From positions 22,825-86,824 of the forward strand of contig JAFTXQ010000015.1 of assembly GCA_017461565.1 (NCBI GenBank): DNA of 64,000 nt, in the 5' to 3' direction. Below the pieces are notes generated by a model, which saw nothing but the letters and a program-made list of their open reading frames with translations, was not told the DNA's origin and searched no databases. Made by a program: the position numbers and the translations under genes. Source of the stretch: Oscillospiraceae bacterium (GTDB taxonomy: Bacteria > Bacillota > Clostridia > Oscillospirales > Ruminococcaceae). How positions within the stretch are numbered: the first letter of the stretch is position 1; every line of letters begins with the position of its first letter. Shown here piece after piece: positions 24,849-33,836 of this stretch.

Positions 24849-24882
24849 GCACTGTGACAGGCACAAAGCCCGGTCACAGTGC
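24849..24882. repeat. Second perfect hairpin before the CHASE2 gene
   Basis: A 10-bp stem GCACTGTGAC/GTCACAGTGC with a 14-nt loop, about 90 nt upstream of the next start. Confidence 0.6.
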
Positions 24883-24974
24883 GGGCTTCTGGCATCTGGC
24901 ACATTCTCGTTCGCCTGAAAAATGGTTCTATCTGATATAATAAGACCAAGTAAAATTCCCCTACGGAGGCCATT

Positions 24975-27056
24975 ATGGATAATATAATCGGCTCAAAAAG
25001 ATCCGAAAAAATAAAATGCTTCATCAGAATAGCATTATCTCTGTTGCTTGGCATAGCATCGGGTATAATGTCGCTCTACAACTTTCCCGAAAGTCTTGAG
25101 AACATGACGGCAGACGCCATTTATCAGAACGCCGATGTGATCCCCGACAATATCAGGATAATCGCCATCGACGAGCAGACGCTGTCTGTCCTCGGACCGT
25201 ATTCCGACTGGGACAGGAGCTGCTTCGCAAGGCTTATCGAGGTGCTTAATGCAGACCCTGCAAAAGCCCCTGCCGTGATCGGTGTGGATGTGGTTTTTTC
25301 GGGAACGAATGATAGCGAGAGCGATCAGCTTCTTGTGGATACCGTTTCGGAGTATGATAATATCGTGCTTGCTTCTACCGCATCTCTTGATACCTATCTT
25401 CATAAGGACGACAGCGGAGAATATATGCTCGGAAGTCATATCCTGACGGACGGAAAGCCTTTCGATAAGCTTGCTGAGGTCTCGGAATACGGCTTCACAA
25501 ATGCTATTTACGACAACGACGGATATGTCCGTAAGGCATACACCCGCCTTACCTCGCAGAAGGACGATACAAGCTACGATTCCTTTGCCTATGCTGTCTC
25601 GAAAAAGCTTGGTGCAACATCAGACCTGCCCTCGGTGATAGAGATCGCATATACGGGAAATGCGGGCGAATTTGAGAATATCTCAATGCTTGATGTTCTT
25701 GAGGGCGCTGTTCCTGCGTCATATTTTGCAGACTCGGTCGTGCTTGTCGGCGCATACGAGGAGGGGCTTATGGACTCCTACCGTGTGCCGATCGATCGTT
25801 CAAGCGAAATGTACGGCGTTGAGCTTCAGGCGAATATAATCAACGCAATTCTTAACGACAGGATAATATATTCCGCCGATCCTGTGCTTCAGTTTATTGC
25901 CGCGGTGCTTATAGTGGGAATACTTGCGTATCTTTCGCTTGATACGAAGCTGCGGAACTCGGTTATATGCTATTTTGCGGCAGTGCCCGGATATATAGCC
26001 TTTGCGGTGGTATTCTTTAAGATCACTGCAATATCCGTGAATATCCTTGCTGTCCCGATCGGTCTGACGCTGGCATTTCTTGCCGCCCTTCTGTTCAGAT
26101 ACATCGATATGCAGAAGAAGCAGCTTATCGAAACACGTGGTATGCTGTTTTCGATGGCGGAAGCAATGGCGGAGGCTATCGACGGCAGAACGCCGTACAA
26201 CGCCAGCCATACCAAGAATGTTGCGAAAAGATGCGTGGAGATGCTTGAATATATAAATCAGCTCCACCGTGAAAAAAAGACGGAGCTTTGCTTTTCTGAG
26301 GACGACAAAAGGCAGCTCTATCTTGCGGCGATGCTCCACGATGTAGGAAAAATGGATACGCCGTTAGAGGTAATGGATAAGCCCACCAAGCTCGGCGACA
26401 GGGAAAAGGAGCTTCGGAGCAGGCTGGAGATAATCTCCCTGCACATAAGAAACGACGCACTGAGCGGAACGATAACTCAGGCGGAGGCTGACAGCCGTCT
26501 TGAGAGGATACAGGAGTTTATCGGCAAGCTGGACGACTTTAACTGCGGAAGACCGCTCAGGGACGATGAATGGGCGCTTATTAAGGAGATAGAAGAAAGC
26601 GTCTATAAAGCTCCCGACGGAAAGGAGATCGCCTATCTCTCAGCGGAGGAGCGTGACGATCTGCATATCAGGGCGGGCACGCTTTCCGATGCGGAGCGCA
26701 CGATCATGCAGGATCACGTTGTGTATACCGATAAGATCCTTTCGCACATGCAGTTCGGCGAAAAATTCAAGGATGTTCGCAGGATGGCGGCGGATCATCA
26801 CGAGCTTTTGAACGGCAAGGGCTATCCAAAAGGAATAGGCGGCGAAAAGCTGGATACCATGACAAGAATACTCACGATCATGGATATTTACGATGCGCTT
26901 ATTGCCGATGACAGACCCTACAAAAAGCCCAAGCCCAACGATATTGCCTTTAAGATCCTTGACGAAGAAGCGGAGTTCGGAAAGATCGACAAGGAGTTAC
27001 TGGAGTACGCCAAGGAGCTTTATCTGAATGCTTCGGATGACGGCACAAAGCGGTGA
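24975..27056 (+). CDS. CHASE2 sensor with HD-GYP-type phosphodiesterase domain
   Basis: A 693-residue membrane signalling protein. An N-terminal helix (about 16-35) is followed by an extracellular CHASE2 domain (about 40-290), three membrane helices (about 295-375) and a cytoplasmic HD domain. The latter shows HDVGK (His455-Asp456) and HHELLNGKGYP (His608-His609-Glu610), the hallmark of HD-GYP enzymes that break down cyclic di-GMP. There is an insert between the two halves (about 480-570). The GxGYP segment is intact although Asn replaces the usual Asp before it. Genes for FecR and CHASE2 proteins are known to be neighbours in other bacteria; here the output would be cyclic di-GMP rather than cAMP. 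Confidence 0.88.
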   Translation: MDNIIGSKRSEKIKCFIRIALSLLLGIASGIMSLYNFPESLENMTADAIYQNADVIPDNIRIIAIDEQTLSVLGPYSDWDRSCFARLIEVLNADPAKAPAVIGVDVVFSGTNDSESDQLLVDTVSEYDNIVLASTASLDTYLHKDDSGEYMLGSHILTDGKPFDKLAEVSEYGFTNAIYDNDGYVRKAYTRLTSQKDDTSYDSFAYAVSKKLGATSDLPSVIEIAYTGNAGEFENISMLDVLEGAVPASYFADSVVLVGAYEEGLMDSYRVPIDRSSEMYGVELQANIINAILNDRIIYSADPVLQFIAAVLIVGILAYLSLDTKLRNSVICYFAAVPGYIAFAVVFFKITAISVNILAVPIGLTLAFLAALLFRYIDMQKKQLIETRGMLFSMAEAMAEAIDGRTPYNASHTKNVAKRCVEMLEYINQLHREKKTELCFSEDDKRQLYLAAMLHDVGKMDTPLEVMDKPTKLGDREKELRSRLEIISLHIRNDALSGTITQAEADSRLERIQEFIGKLDDFNCGRPLRDDEWALIKEIEESVYKAPDGKEIAYLSAEERDDLHIRAGTLSDAERTIMQDHVVYTDKILSHMQFGEKFKDVRRMAADHHELLNGKGYPKGIGGEKLDTMTRILTIMDIYDALIADDRPYKKPKPNDIAFKILDEEAEFGKIDKELLEYAKELYLNASDDGTKR

Positions 27057-27114
27057 TACTCTGAAAGGTGAATGTTTTATTCTCTGTATGACACTTGCTT
27101 TATGTGATTTTACA

Positions 27115-27162
27115 AAAATACGGCTCTGTTTCGGTAAAATACCGTATAACGGAGCCGATTTT
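27115..27162. repeat. Dispersed inverted repeat element, copy 1 (terminator-like)
   Basis: CGGCTCTGTT...ATAACGGAGCCG with an inner CGGT/ACCG stem and flanking AAAAT/ATTTT. It is a diverged member of a four-copy family (others near 37386, 55745 and 59284) and probably ends the CHASE2 transcript. Confidence 0.7.
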
Positions 27163-27234
27163 GTTGTTGTGATGTTATTATATCGTGTGTTACATTACGT
27201 TGTTGTTGAAAAATTAGTTAGTATATGGTATAAT

Positions 27235-27422
27235 AAAAACAGCTCAAATCAATTGCTTTCGCAATTGCGCTGTTTTTATTGAACGGCAGTGTGTTTCGCT
27301 CGGCATTGCCGACCGAACCACCTTGCAATTTTTTCTTCAACGGCGGAGCGCCGTTGATTTCGCTGAGCGAAACCGAAAAAAATTGCCATTTGGATCGTAA
27401 TTGCGACGACGGCTTGCGCCGT
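27235..27422. repeat. Cluster of short perfect hairpins
   Basis: At least five small palindromes lie in under 200 nt: 27235-27277 (AAAAACAGC outer and CAATTGC inner stems), 27301-27311, 27338-27356 (CAACGGC), 27358-27372 (TTTCGC) and 27409-27422 (ACGGC). The third and fourth are enclosed by a longer stem 27325-27335/27375-27386. No coding sense is seen. Confidence 0.75.
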
Positions 27423-27475
27423 TTCCAAAAGCTTCGCATTTGCGTGGTATGATAAATACAGCTTAATACATATTA

Positions 27476-27775
27476 ATGAAGCGGTAAACACAGCGACAAT
27501 GTTCAGATCGTTACGCTGTGGCTTGATCTGTATTGGCTTGCGTGCGATGTGGGCGATAGGCAGTTCGCTTTGTATTGTGCGCAGAATGCGGCTGAAAAGC
27601 TACAAAAGGCAATACTAAGCAATGAGATCAGTAATCTGCAGATAAAATGCAGTTTAGCATTGACAGTAGCTCATTTTATGTTAAAATCAGGTAAGATGGA
27701 AGAGGTTTTTAGGTTTTTCGATATCGCTGCCGAGAGTACGGACGGCTCAGTAAAGATGCAGGATACACTTTAAAG
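27476..27775 (+). pseudogene. Possible gene remnant with helical TPR-like residue pattern
   Basis: An open frame with no ATG start encodes about 98 residues of amphipathic, Ala/Leu-rich helical sequence (LYCAQNAAEKLQKA, LALTVAHFMLKSGKMEEVF). It follows a stop codon and the hairpin cluster and has no RBS. It could be the end of a decayed gene or a GTG-started small protein from 27549. No family is recognised. The rest of the 27057-27865 interval holds only the repeat structures. Confidence 0.35.
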
Positions 27776-27865
27776 GAAAGTGCAGGAAAGATCACAGTAT
27801 AAGGATGTTATGACTTGATGGACATTGTTGGTGACAGTGCTTGTTTTATATCATTCCGAATATGC

Positions 27866-27894
27866 TTGACGTTTAGGTTGAAAAGTGCTAAACT
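27866..27894 (+). promoter_or_regulatory. Sigma-A promoter of the GGDEF-EAL gene
   Basis: TTGACG, 17-nt spacer, TAAACT, about 45 nt before the start codon. Confidence 0.6.
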
Positions 27895-27938
27895 GTACAG
27901 TGTAATATTATTTTTTGTCAAAATGTAGGGAGATCGTT

Positions 27939-29633
27939 ATGAGCAGCATTATATGCAGTGAGAATTTCAGGAGATTTTTTGAAAGTGTTGATACCGCAGG
28001 GCTTACTTTAGAGGAGCTTTCAAAGGTTATCAGCTCACAGATAGCCGCAGTAGCAGCTGATATCCGCCTCGGAAGCATGGCGTGTAAACTGGATATTCCG
28101 CCCTCTCCGTATAATCCAAGCAGAAGCATGATGGATATAGAGCTTTATCGCTCTGCATCCGGCGCAGGTGAAGCTTCTGTCGCTACGGAATTCCTTTCAG
28201 GTGAAAATGGAGGCGCCTCTATTATCTCGTATCCCGAAAAGGGCTATGTCTGGGATGATGAAGAGACGCAGGAGATAGGCTTTTTACATAATAGCATTGC
28301 GCTGCTTTATGACAGAGCCAATCTTCACAAAATAGTAAGGACCTCGCTTTCTGTCGATGCGCTTACAAAGCTTCCCAACGCCACGGGCTTTATTGCTATC
28401 GGAAAGCGTCTGTTCAAGCAGGGTACGCTGCACGAATACACCGCAATGTACCTCAATATCAAGAATTTCAGGAGCGTAAACACACAGGTAGGACGCAAGC
28501 ACAGCGATAAGGCTATCGTCGCTTTTGCAAGAACGCTGCGCTCAAAACTTTGCGAGGATGAATTTGTCGCACGCCTGGGAGGAGATAATTTCACTGTTCT
28601 TGTGAAAAAGGAGAACAGCAGTGCATTGCTTGATTTCCTTTCTCATGCGCTGATAGAGCTGGAGCTTGAAAGCACAAGTATCCACTTTGTGCTTTCTTCA
28701 CGTGTGGGAGTTTATAACATCGCACAGGGTGATGATATCGATCATGTTATGCTCTGTATCTCAACGGCAATAAACAATGTCCGCCGCAGTAATATGACCG
28801 ATGTGGTGTTCTTTACAACAGAAATACTGGACAGGATGGAGCGTGAGCAGAATCTCACCGCCTTGTTCTCGGGGGCGCTTGAAAACCGTGAGTTCGTGGC
28901 TTATTACCAGCCAAAAGTCGAGCTGACGAGCAGCAGCCTGTGCGGTTGCGAGGCGCTTGTGCGCTGGCGCCGTGGAGATAAGCTTGTATCTCCTGCGGAG
29001 TTTATTCCTGTGTTTGAGCGTGACGGAAATATCTGTGCACTTGATTTCTATATGCTGGACAGAGTATGCCATGATATCAAGCAATGGATAGAACAGGGGC
29101 TTCAGCCTGTGACGGTGTCGGTCAATTTCTCCAAGACGCATCTGCACGACCCCGACATTGCAGACAAGATCATCAGTATCATCAATAATTACGGTATAGA
29201 TCATCGTTATATCGAAATAGAAATGACAGAGATGTCTGATTTCAGTGATTACCAAGCGTTTAAGGCATTTGTGACAAAGCTTAAGGAAAATGACGTTATT
29301 ACCTCTATCGATGACTTTGGCACGGGATATTCCTCGCTTAATCTGCTTACAGACTTTATGTTTGATGTGGTGAAGCTGGACAAGTCCTTCCTTGACAACA
29401 TTTCCCGCAGCGCCAGCAAGACGGATGAAATAGTTGTGCGCAACATCGTAAAGATGATAAAGGAGCTTGGCATGAAGACCATTGCTGAGGGCGTTGAAAC
29501 TGTTGAACAGGCACATCTGCTGAAGGATATCGGATGCTTTATGGTGCAGGGATATCTTTACGACAAGCCGTTGTGCGTTGATGATTTTGTTGAAAGATTA
29601 AGGGCAAAGAGCTACTCAATAAAGGTAGAATGA
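27939..29633 (+). CDS. GGDEF-EAL protein, probable cyclic di-GMP phosphodiesterase
   Basis: A 564-residue cytoplasmic protein. The N-terminal 130 residues are an unrecognised sensor region, then a GGDEF-type domain (about 140-300) and an EAL domain (about 305-560). The GGDEF motif is degenerate (GGDNF, 214-218), so it is unlikely to make cyclic di-GMP and may bind GTP. The EAL domain keeps EAL (338-340), VNFSK, EMTE, DDFGTG, KLDK, EGVE and VQGY, all needed for catalysis. The ATG is chosen because GGGAG lies at a proper distance; an upstream TTG is less likely. It stands as its own unit between a remnant region and a terminator. Confidence 0.93.
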   Translation: MSSIICSENFRRFFESVDTAGLTLEELSKVISSQIAAVAADIRLGSMACKLDIPPSPYNPSRSMMDIELYRSASGAGEASVATEFLSGENGGASIISYPEKGYVWDDEETQEIGFLHNSIALLYDRANLHKIVRTSLSVDALTKLPNATGFIAIGKRLFKQGTLHEYTAMYLNIKNFRSVNTQVGRKHSDKAIVAFARTLRSKLCEDEFVARLGGDNFTVLVKKENSSALLDFLSHALIELELESTSIHFVLSSRVGVYNIAQGDDIDHVMLCISTAINNVRRSNMTDVVFFTTEILDRMEREQNLTALFSGALENREFVAYYQPKVELTSSSLCGCEALVRWRRGDKLVSPAEFIPVFERDGNICALDFYMLDRVCHDIKQWIEQGLQPVTVSVNFSKTHLHDPDIADKIISIINNYGIDHRYIEIEMTEMSDFSDYQAFKAFVTKLKENDVITSIDDFGTGYSSLNLLTDFMFDVVKLDKSFLDNISRSASKTDEIVVRNIVKMIKELGMKTIAEGVETVEQAHLLKDIGCFMVQGYLYDKPLCVDDFVERLRAKSYSIKVE

Positions 29634-29729
29634 TAAAACTTGTGTGTTAAGCTCAGAATATCACGTCATGTCAGTATAGTCGGACAGGTGCCCTCAGGCA
29701 TAACGCACAGAATATGATCAGGCAATGGA

Positions 29730-29764
29730 CGGCACCGTTTTTGAAACGGTGCCGATTTGGTTTT
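29730..29764 (+). terminator. Terminator after the GGDEF-EAL gene
   Basis: An 11-bp perfect stem CGGCACCGTTT/AAACGGTGCCG with a 3-nt loop, then a T-rich tail. The remaining 190 nt before the next gene are A/T-rich with a TATAAT box near 29922 but no clear -35 element. Confidence 0.8.
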
Positions 29765-29957
29765 ATGCGTCTCCTTATATTTCAGGTATGAGTGAGCCTT
29801 TTAAAATGATCCCTTTTTTCGACAGCGATGAGTATATAATATAACGCTGATAAACAAAGACAGCTTTTTTAATTTCTTTGTGAGCTTAAAAAGATTTAAG
29901 GATTATTTAATAATTTCCATGATATAATTAGGCCACAACGATGAAAGGGGAACTGAA

Positions 29958-32336
29958 ATGTATCTCAACATTCTTAAAAAAGACCTTAAACGGAAAAAGG
30001 CAATGAATATAATAGTGCTTGTATTCATCATACTTGCGACGATGTTCGTGGCCTCCAGTGTAAATAATATTTTAACTGTGACGACTGCGCTGGATGATTA
30101 TTTTGAAATGGCGGATGTGCCTGATTATGTTGCAGCAACGATGAATAAGTCGGTGTCGCCTGACCTTGATGAGGCGCTTGAAAATGCTGAAAGTATTGAT
30201 AATTATAAGTCTGAAGATATAATATATATGACTGATTCAAATATCTTGTATAAGAACGAGCCGTTAAATGCGTCTTCTAATACACAGCTGCTTCAGAGCG
30301 ATAAGGATATGTCGGTGAATTACTTCCTTGATGATAACAGTATCCTTGAACGAGTAGCCCCCGGTGAGCTGTATATGTTCAGTTCAGCTATGGAGAGCAC
30401 AGGGCTTGAAGTGGGTGATAAGCTTACTATCGTGATCGAAGGCTTAAGCCGTGAATTTACGATAGCAGGCGGTATCAAAGACGCCGTTCTCGGCTCGAAT
30501 ATGATGGGAATGGTAAGATACATAATAAATGCAGATGATTATGATGATTTTATTTCAGATGAAACAATAAGTGTTTTATACGGTGGCAGGCTCTATTACA
30601 TAAACACTTCCGATATGGGGAAGATGTTGTCTGAAATAGCTGATATAACTGATAGCTTTATTTTCACAATGGATCATGCGCTGCTTACTTTCAGCTATGT
30701 TTTTGATATGATACTAACAGGTCTGCTCCTTGTAATAAGTCTGATACTCATTGCGGTTGCATTTGTGGTTCTTCGCTTTACCATCGCCTTTACGCTTTCG
30801 GAGGAATTCCGTGAGATCGGTGTAATGAAGGCTATCGGTATAAGCAACTTTAAGATCCGTGGTCTTTACCTTGTAAAATACGCAGCGCTTTCCGTGATAG
30901 GTGCAGTTATCGGTCTGGCGCTCAGCTTCCCCTTCAACGAGATCCTTATGAGCGTTTCCTCAAAATCCGTTATCATCAATAATCAGAATCCCGTTTTTGT
31001 AAATATTCTATGTGTTATTTTCGTGATTGCCGTAATTCTATTGTTCTGTTACAGCTGTACGGGCAAGGTGAATAAGCTTACTCCCATTGATGCGATCCGG
31101 AACGGTCAGACAGGCGAACGCTTCCGCAAAAAGAGCCTTATGAGCCTCGGCAGATCAAAGCTTTCCGCTACTCCGTTCCTTGCACTCAACGATATTGTAA
31201 GCAGTCCGAAGCGTTTTGGTATAATCACCCTTACGTTTTTCCTCTGTCTTTCTCTTATGCTCATGCTTTCGACAACTATTACGACACTTTGCAGTGACAA
31301 GCTTTTCAAGAGCTTCGGCTTTGCGGAATGTCACATTTCACTTGATGCTAACGACAAGATAACGTCCTTTATGATCGAGGGTGGCAGAGAAACATTAGAA
31401 GTATATCTTGATGATCTTGAAGAGAAGCTTGCGGAAAACGGAATGCCTGCCGAGTGTTTCCAGGAGCTGGCGTTCAATTTTAAAGTTTCGCACGGCAATG
31501 AGACTGCCAAAATAATGGCATATCAGGGCACAGGAACAACAATGGATATGTATGAATACACGGCAGGAACCGCACCGCAGAGCTGTGATGAGATCGCCAT
31601 CACCCGAATTGCGGCAAATCTTATAAAGGCTGACCTCGGAGATACTGTGACGATAAAAACGGTTGACGGAGATAAGAAGTATATTATCACAGCCTTTTTC
31701 CAGTCAATGAACACACAGGGTTCAACCATAAGGTTTTTTACAGATGAAGAGATCAACTATGTTCAGGCAAGCGGCGGAATTTCCACTCAGGTCAGATTTA
31801 CCGATGATCCCGATAATGCGGAGATCATTAACAGAATGGATAAAATAAAGGAGCTTTATCCTGAATTGGACGAAGTAATAACCTGTGCCGAGTGGACAAA
31901 GAGAAATGTTGGAGTTGCAGATGCACTTGAGGCTGTAAAATCCCTTACAGCTATCCTTTCGATCGTCTTAGCCGCACTTGTTACAGTGCTTATGGAGCGT
32001 TCCTTTATCGCAAAGGAAACAGGCGAGATAGCGCTTATGAAGGCTATCGGCACACGCAACGGAAAGATCTGCGCTTATCATGCACTGAGATTTTTATTCG
32101 TAGGCATTATTGCGGTAACAGTTGCAGAAATCTGCGCAATGCCTCTGACTCACCTTTGTATCGACCCGCTCTTCAGGATGATGGGTATGGAGCTTGCGGC
32201 TGATTACATTATCGATCCTCTTGAGATGTTCCTCATTTTCCCGGCAATCATCCTTGCCACAACAGCTCTCAGCGCATTCCTTACATCACTTTACACAAGG
32301 AAGATAAACGCTTCCGATACTGCTAATATCGAATAA
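29958..32336 (+). CDS. ABC transporter permease with two FtsX domains
   Basis: A 792-residue membrane protein: an N-terminal helix (about 15-37), an extracytoplasmic domain, three helices with the FtsX pattern (about 245-370), a fourth near 420-445, a second extracellular region, and a second FtsX unit at the C-terminus (about 655-785). EEFREIGVMKAIG and ETGEIALMKAIGTRNGK mark the paired ATPase-contact loops. It is the permease of a MacB/Bce-like system encoded with the ATPase 15 bp downstream and a two-component system. Such modules typically sense and resist antimicrobial peptides, but the size of the extracellular part differs from BceB. Confidence 0.92.
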   Translation: MYLNILKKDLKRKKAMNIIVLVFIILATMFVASSVNNILTVTTALDDYFEMADVPDYVAATMNKSVSPDLDEALENAESIDNYKSEDIIYMTDSNILYKNEPLNASSNTQLLQSDKDMSVNYFLDDNSILERVAPGELYMFSSAMESTGLEVGDKLTIVIEGLSREFTIAGGIKDAVLGSNMMGMVRYIINADDYDDFISDETISVLYGGRLYYINTSDMGKMLSEIADITDSFIFTMDHALLTFSYVFDMILTGLLLVISLILIAVAFVVLRFTIAFTLSEEFREIGVMKAIGISNFKIRGLYLVKYAALSVIGAVIGLALSFPFNEILMSVSSKSVIINNQNPVFVNILCVIFVIAVILLFCYSCTGKVNKLTPIDAIRNGQTGERFRKKSLMSLGRSKLSATPFLALNDIVSSPKRFGIITLTFFLCLSLMLMLSTTITTLCSDKLFKSFGFAECHISLDANDKITSFMIEGGRETLEVYLDDLEEKLAENGMPAECFQELAFNFKVSHGNETAKIMAYQGTGTTMDMYEYTAGTAPQSCDEIAITRIAANLIKADLGDTVTIKTVDGDKKYIITAFFQSMNTQGSTIRFFTDEEINYVQASGGISTQVRFTDDPDNAEIINRMDKIKELYPELDEVITCAEWTKRNVGVADALEAVKSLTAILSIVLAALVTVLMERSFIAKETGEIALMKAIGTRNGKICAYHALRFLFVGIIAVTVAEICAMPLTHLCIDPLFRMMGMELAADYIIDPLEMFLIFPAIILATTALSAFLTSLYTRKINASDTANIE

Positions 32337-32350
32337 GAAAGGAAACTATC

Positions 32351-33115
32351 ATGAATATTCTCGAAGTAAAGGACCTCTGCAAAACATACATCGTAAACAA
32401 GCGTCAGAACAACGTTCTGAAGAACGTGAACTTCACCGTTTCCGAGGGGGAGATGGTTGCGATAATGGGACCCTCGGGCTCGGGCAAATCCACTCTGCTG
32501 TATGCTGTTTCGGGTATGGACAGCATCACCGCAGGCGAAGTGCTCTTCTGCGGAAAGAACATAGCAAAGATGGGTGAAAAGGAGCTTGCCGATCTGCGCC
32601 TTGATGAGATGGGCTTCATCTTCCAGCAGATGTATATGCTTAAAAACCTCACAGTGCTTGACAATATCATACTCCCTGCGGTACAGTCAGATAAGAATAC
32701 CGAAACACGCAAGGAGACCGTAGAGCGTGGTCATGAGCTAATGCGCAAGCTTGGCATCATTGACATCGCCGACAACGACATTAACGAGGTCTCGGGCGGT
32801 CAGCTACAGCGTGCGTGCATCTGCCGCAGTATGATAAACGATCCTAAGATGATATTCGCAGACGAGCCGACAGGCGCCCTCAACCGTACTTCATCTGACG
32901 AGGTAATGGAGGAGCTTGCAAAGCTCAACAACGACGGCACTACCATCATGCTTGTGACTCACGATGTAAAGGTAGCGGCAAAATGTACAAGAGTGCTGTA
33001 CATAGTTGACGGAAACATAAAAGGAGAGTATAATTTAGACAGGTGCGAAAACGCATCTCAGATGAGGGAGCGTGAAAGAGCGCTTAACAACTGGCTTTTA
33101 GAGCTTGGATGGTGA
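32351..33115 (+). CDS. ABC transporter ATP-binding protein (partner of FtsX permease)
   Basis: MacB/BceA-type ATPase of 254 residues with Walker A GPSGSGKS, Q-loop FQQMYMLKNL, signature VSGGQLQR, Walker B IFADEPTGALN and switch VTHD. The C-terminal 30 residues beyond the core (ASQMRERERALNNWLLELGW) are extra. RBS GAAAGGAAA precedes the start. It is in an operon with the permease upstream and a response regulator 52 bp downstream. Confidence 0.94.
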   Translation: MNILEVKDLCKTYIVNKRQNNVLKNVNFTVSEGEMVAIMGPSGSGKSTLLYAVSGMDSITAGEVLFCGKNIAKMGEKELADLRLDEMGFIFQQMYMLKNLTVLDNIILPAVQSDKNTETRKETVERGHELMRKLGIIDIADNDINEVSGGQLQRACICRSMINDPKMIFADEPTGALNRTSSDEVMEELAKLNNDGTTIMLVTHDVKVAAKCTRVLYIVDGNIKGEYNLDRCENASQMRERERALNNWLLELGW

Positions 33116-33124
33116 TTTCGGCAC

Positions 33125-33143
33125 GGGCGACCATTGGTCGCCC
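33125..33143. repeat. Perfect palindrome in the ABC-response regulator gap
   Basis: GGGCGACCA and its complement around a single T, followed by CCTACG. It resembles small mobile palindromes scattered through Clostridia genomes rather than a terminator, having no T-run. Confidence 0.55.
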
Positions 33144-33167
33144 CTACGCTGTCTGAAAGGATATATT

Positions 33168-33836
33168 ATGACCGACATTCTTATAGTTGAAGATAACCAC
33201 GAGCTTGCCGGCCTGCTGTGTGATTTTCTGCGTGCGGAGAATTACACAGTATCGGTGGCAGATACAGGGGAAAAAGCCTTGTCGCTGTACGAAAAGTATG
33301 GGGCAAGGCTTATCGTGCTTGATATAATGCTCCCCGGGACAGACGGATTTGCAGTTTGCAGGAAGATACGAGAGGACAGCAATACTCCTATCCTTATCGT
33401 AAGCGCAAGGACCGACAAGGAGGACAAGCTTAACGGACTTGTTCTAGGCGCTGACGACTATATCGAAAAGCCGTATGACATCGACATCATGCTGGCTAAG
33501 ATCGGTGGGATCTTCAAGCGCAGATATGCACTCGATGAGCTTGTCGACGGCGATCTCCGCATAAATAAGGTCAGCCGCACGGTCTGCAAAAACGATGTGC
33601 CGATAGAACTCACTGCAAAGGAGTTCGATCTGCTGTTGCTGCTTGTGGAAAACAAGGGGCAGGCTCTCAGCAAGGATTTTATTTTCAATCAGATCTGGGG
33701 CAGCGACAGCTTTTCCGAGCAGCAGACGCTTACGGTGCATATAAAATGGCTCCGTCAGAAGATAGAGGATGATCCTAAATCACCGAAACGGATACTGACT
33801 GTGTGGGGAGTAGGCTACAAATATGAAAGCATTTAA
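33168..33836 (+). CDS. OmpR-family response regulator
   Basis: A 222-residue transcription factor with a receiver domain (about 1-115, phospho-acceptor Asp52 in IVLDIMLPG, acidic pair Glu8-Asp9) and a winged-helix DNA-binding domain (about 125-220, LTAKEFDLLLLLVENKGQ). The start at MTDILIVEDN is set by RBS AAAGGA. It overlaps the kinase gene by 14 bp. It is expected to control the adjacent ABC transporter, as in Bce-type loci. Confidence 0.95.
   Translation: MTDILIVEDNHELAGLLCDFLRAENYTVSVADTGEKALSLYEKYGARLIVLDIMLPGTDGFAVCRKIREDSNTPILIVSARTDKEDKLNGLVLGADDYIEKPYDIDIMLAKIGGIFKRRYALDELVDGDLRINKVSRTVCKNDVPIELTAKEFDLLLLLVENKGQALSKDFIFNQIWGSDSFSEQQTLTVHIKWLRQKIEDDPKSPKRILTVWGVGYKYESI

Noticed and set aside
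27549-27773. GTG-started 74-residue protein
   Set aside because: No RBS, and the frame stays open upstream without a start; it is listed as a possible remnant instead.
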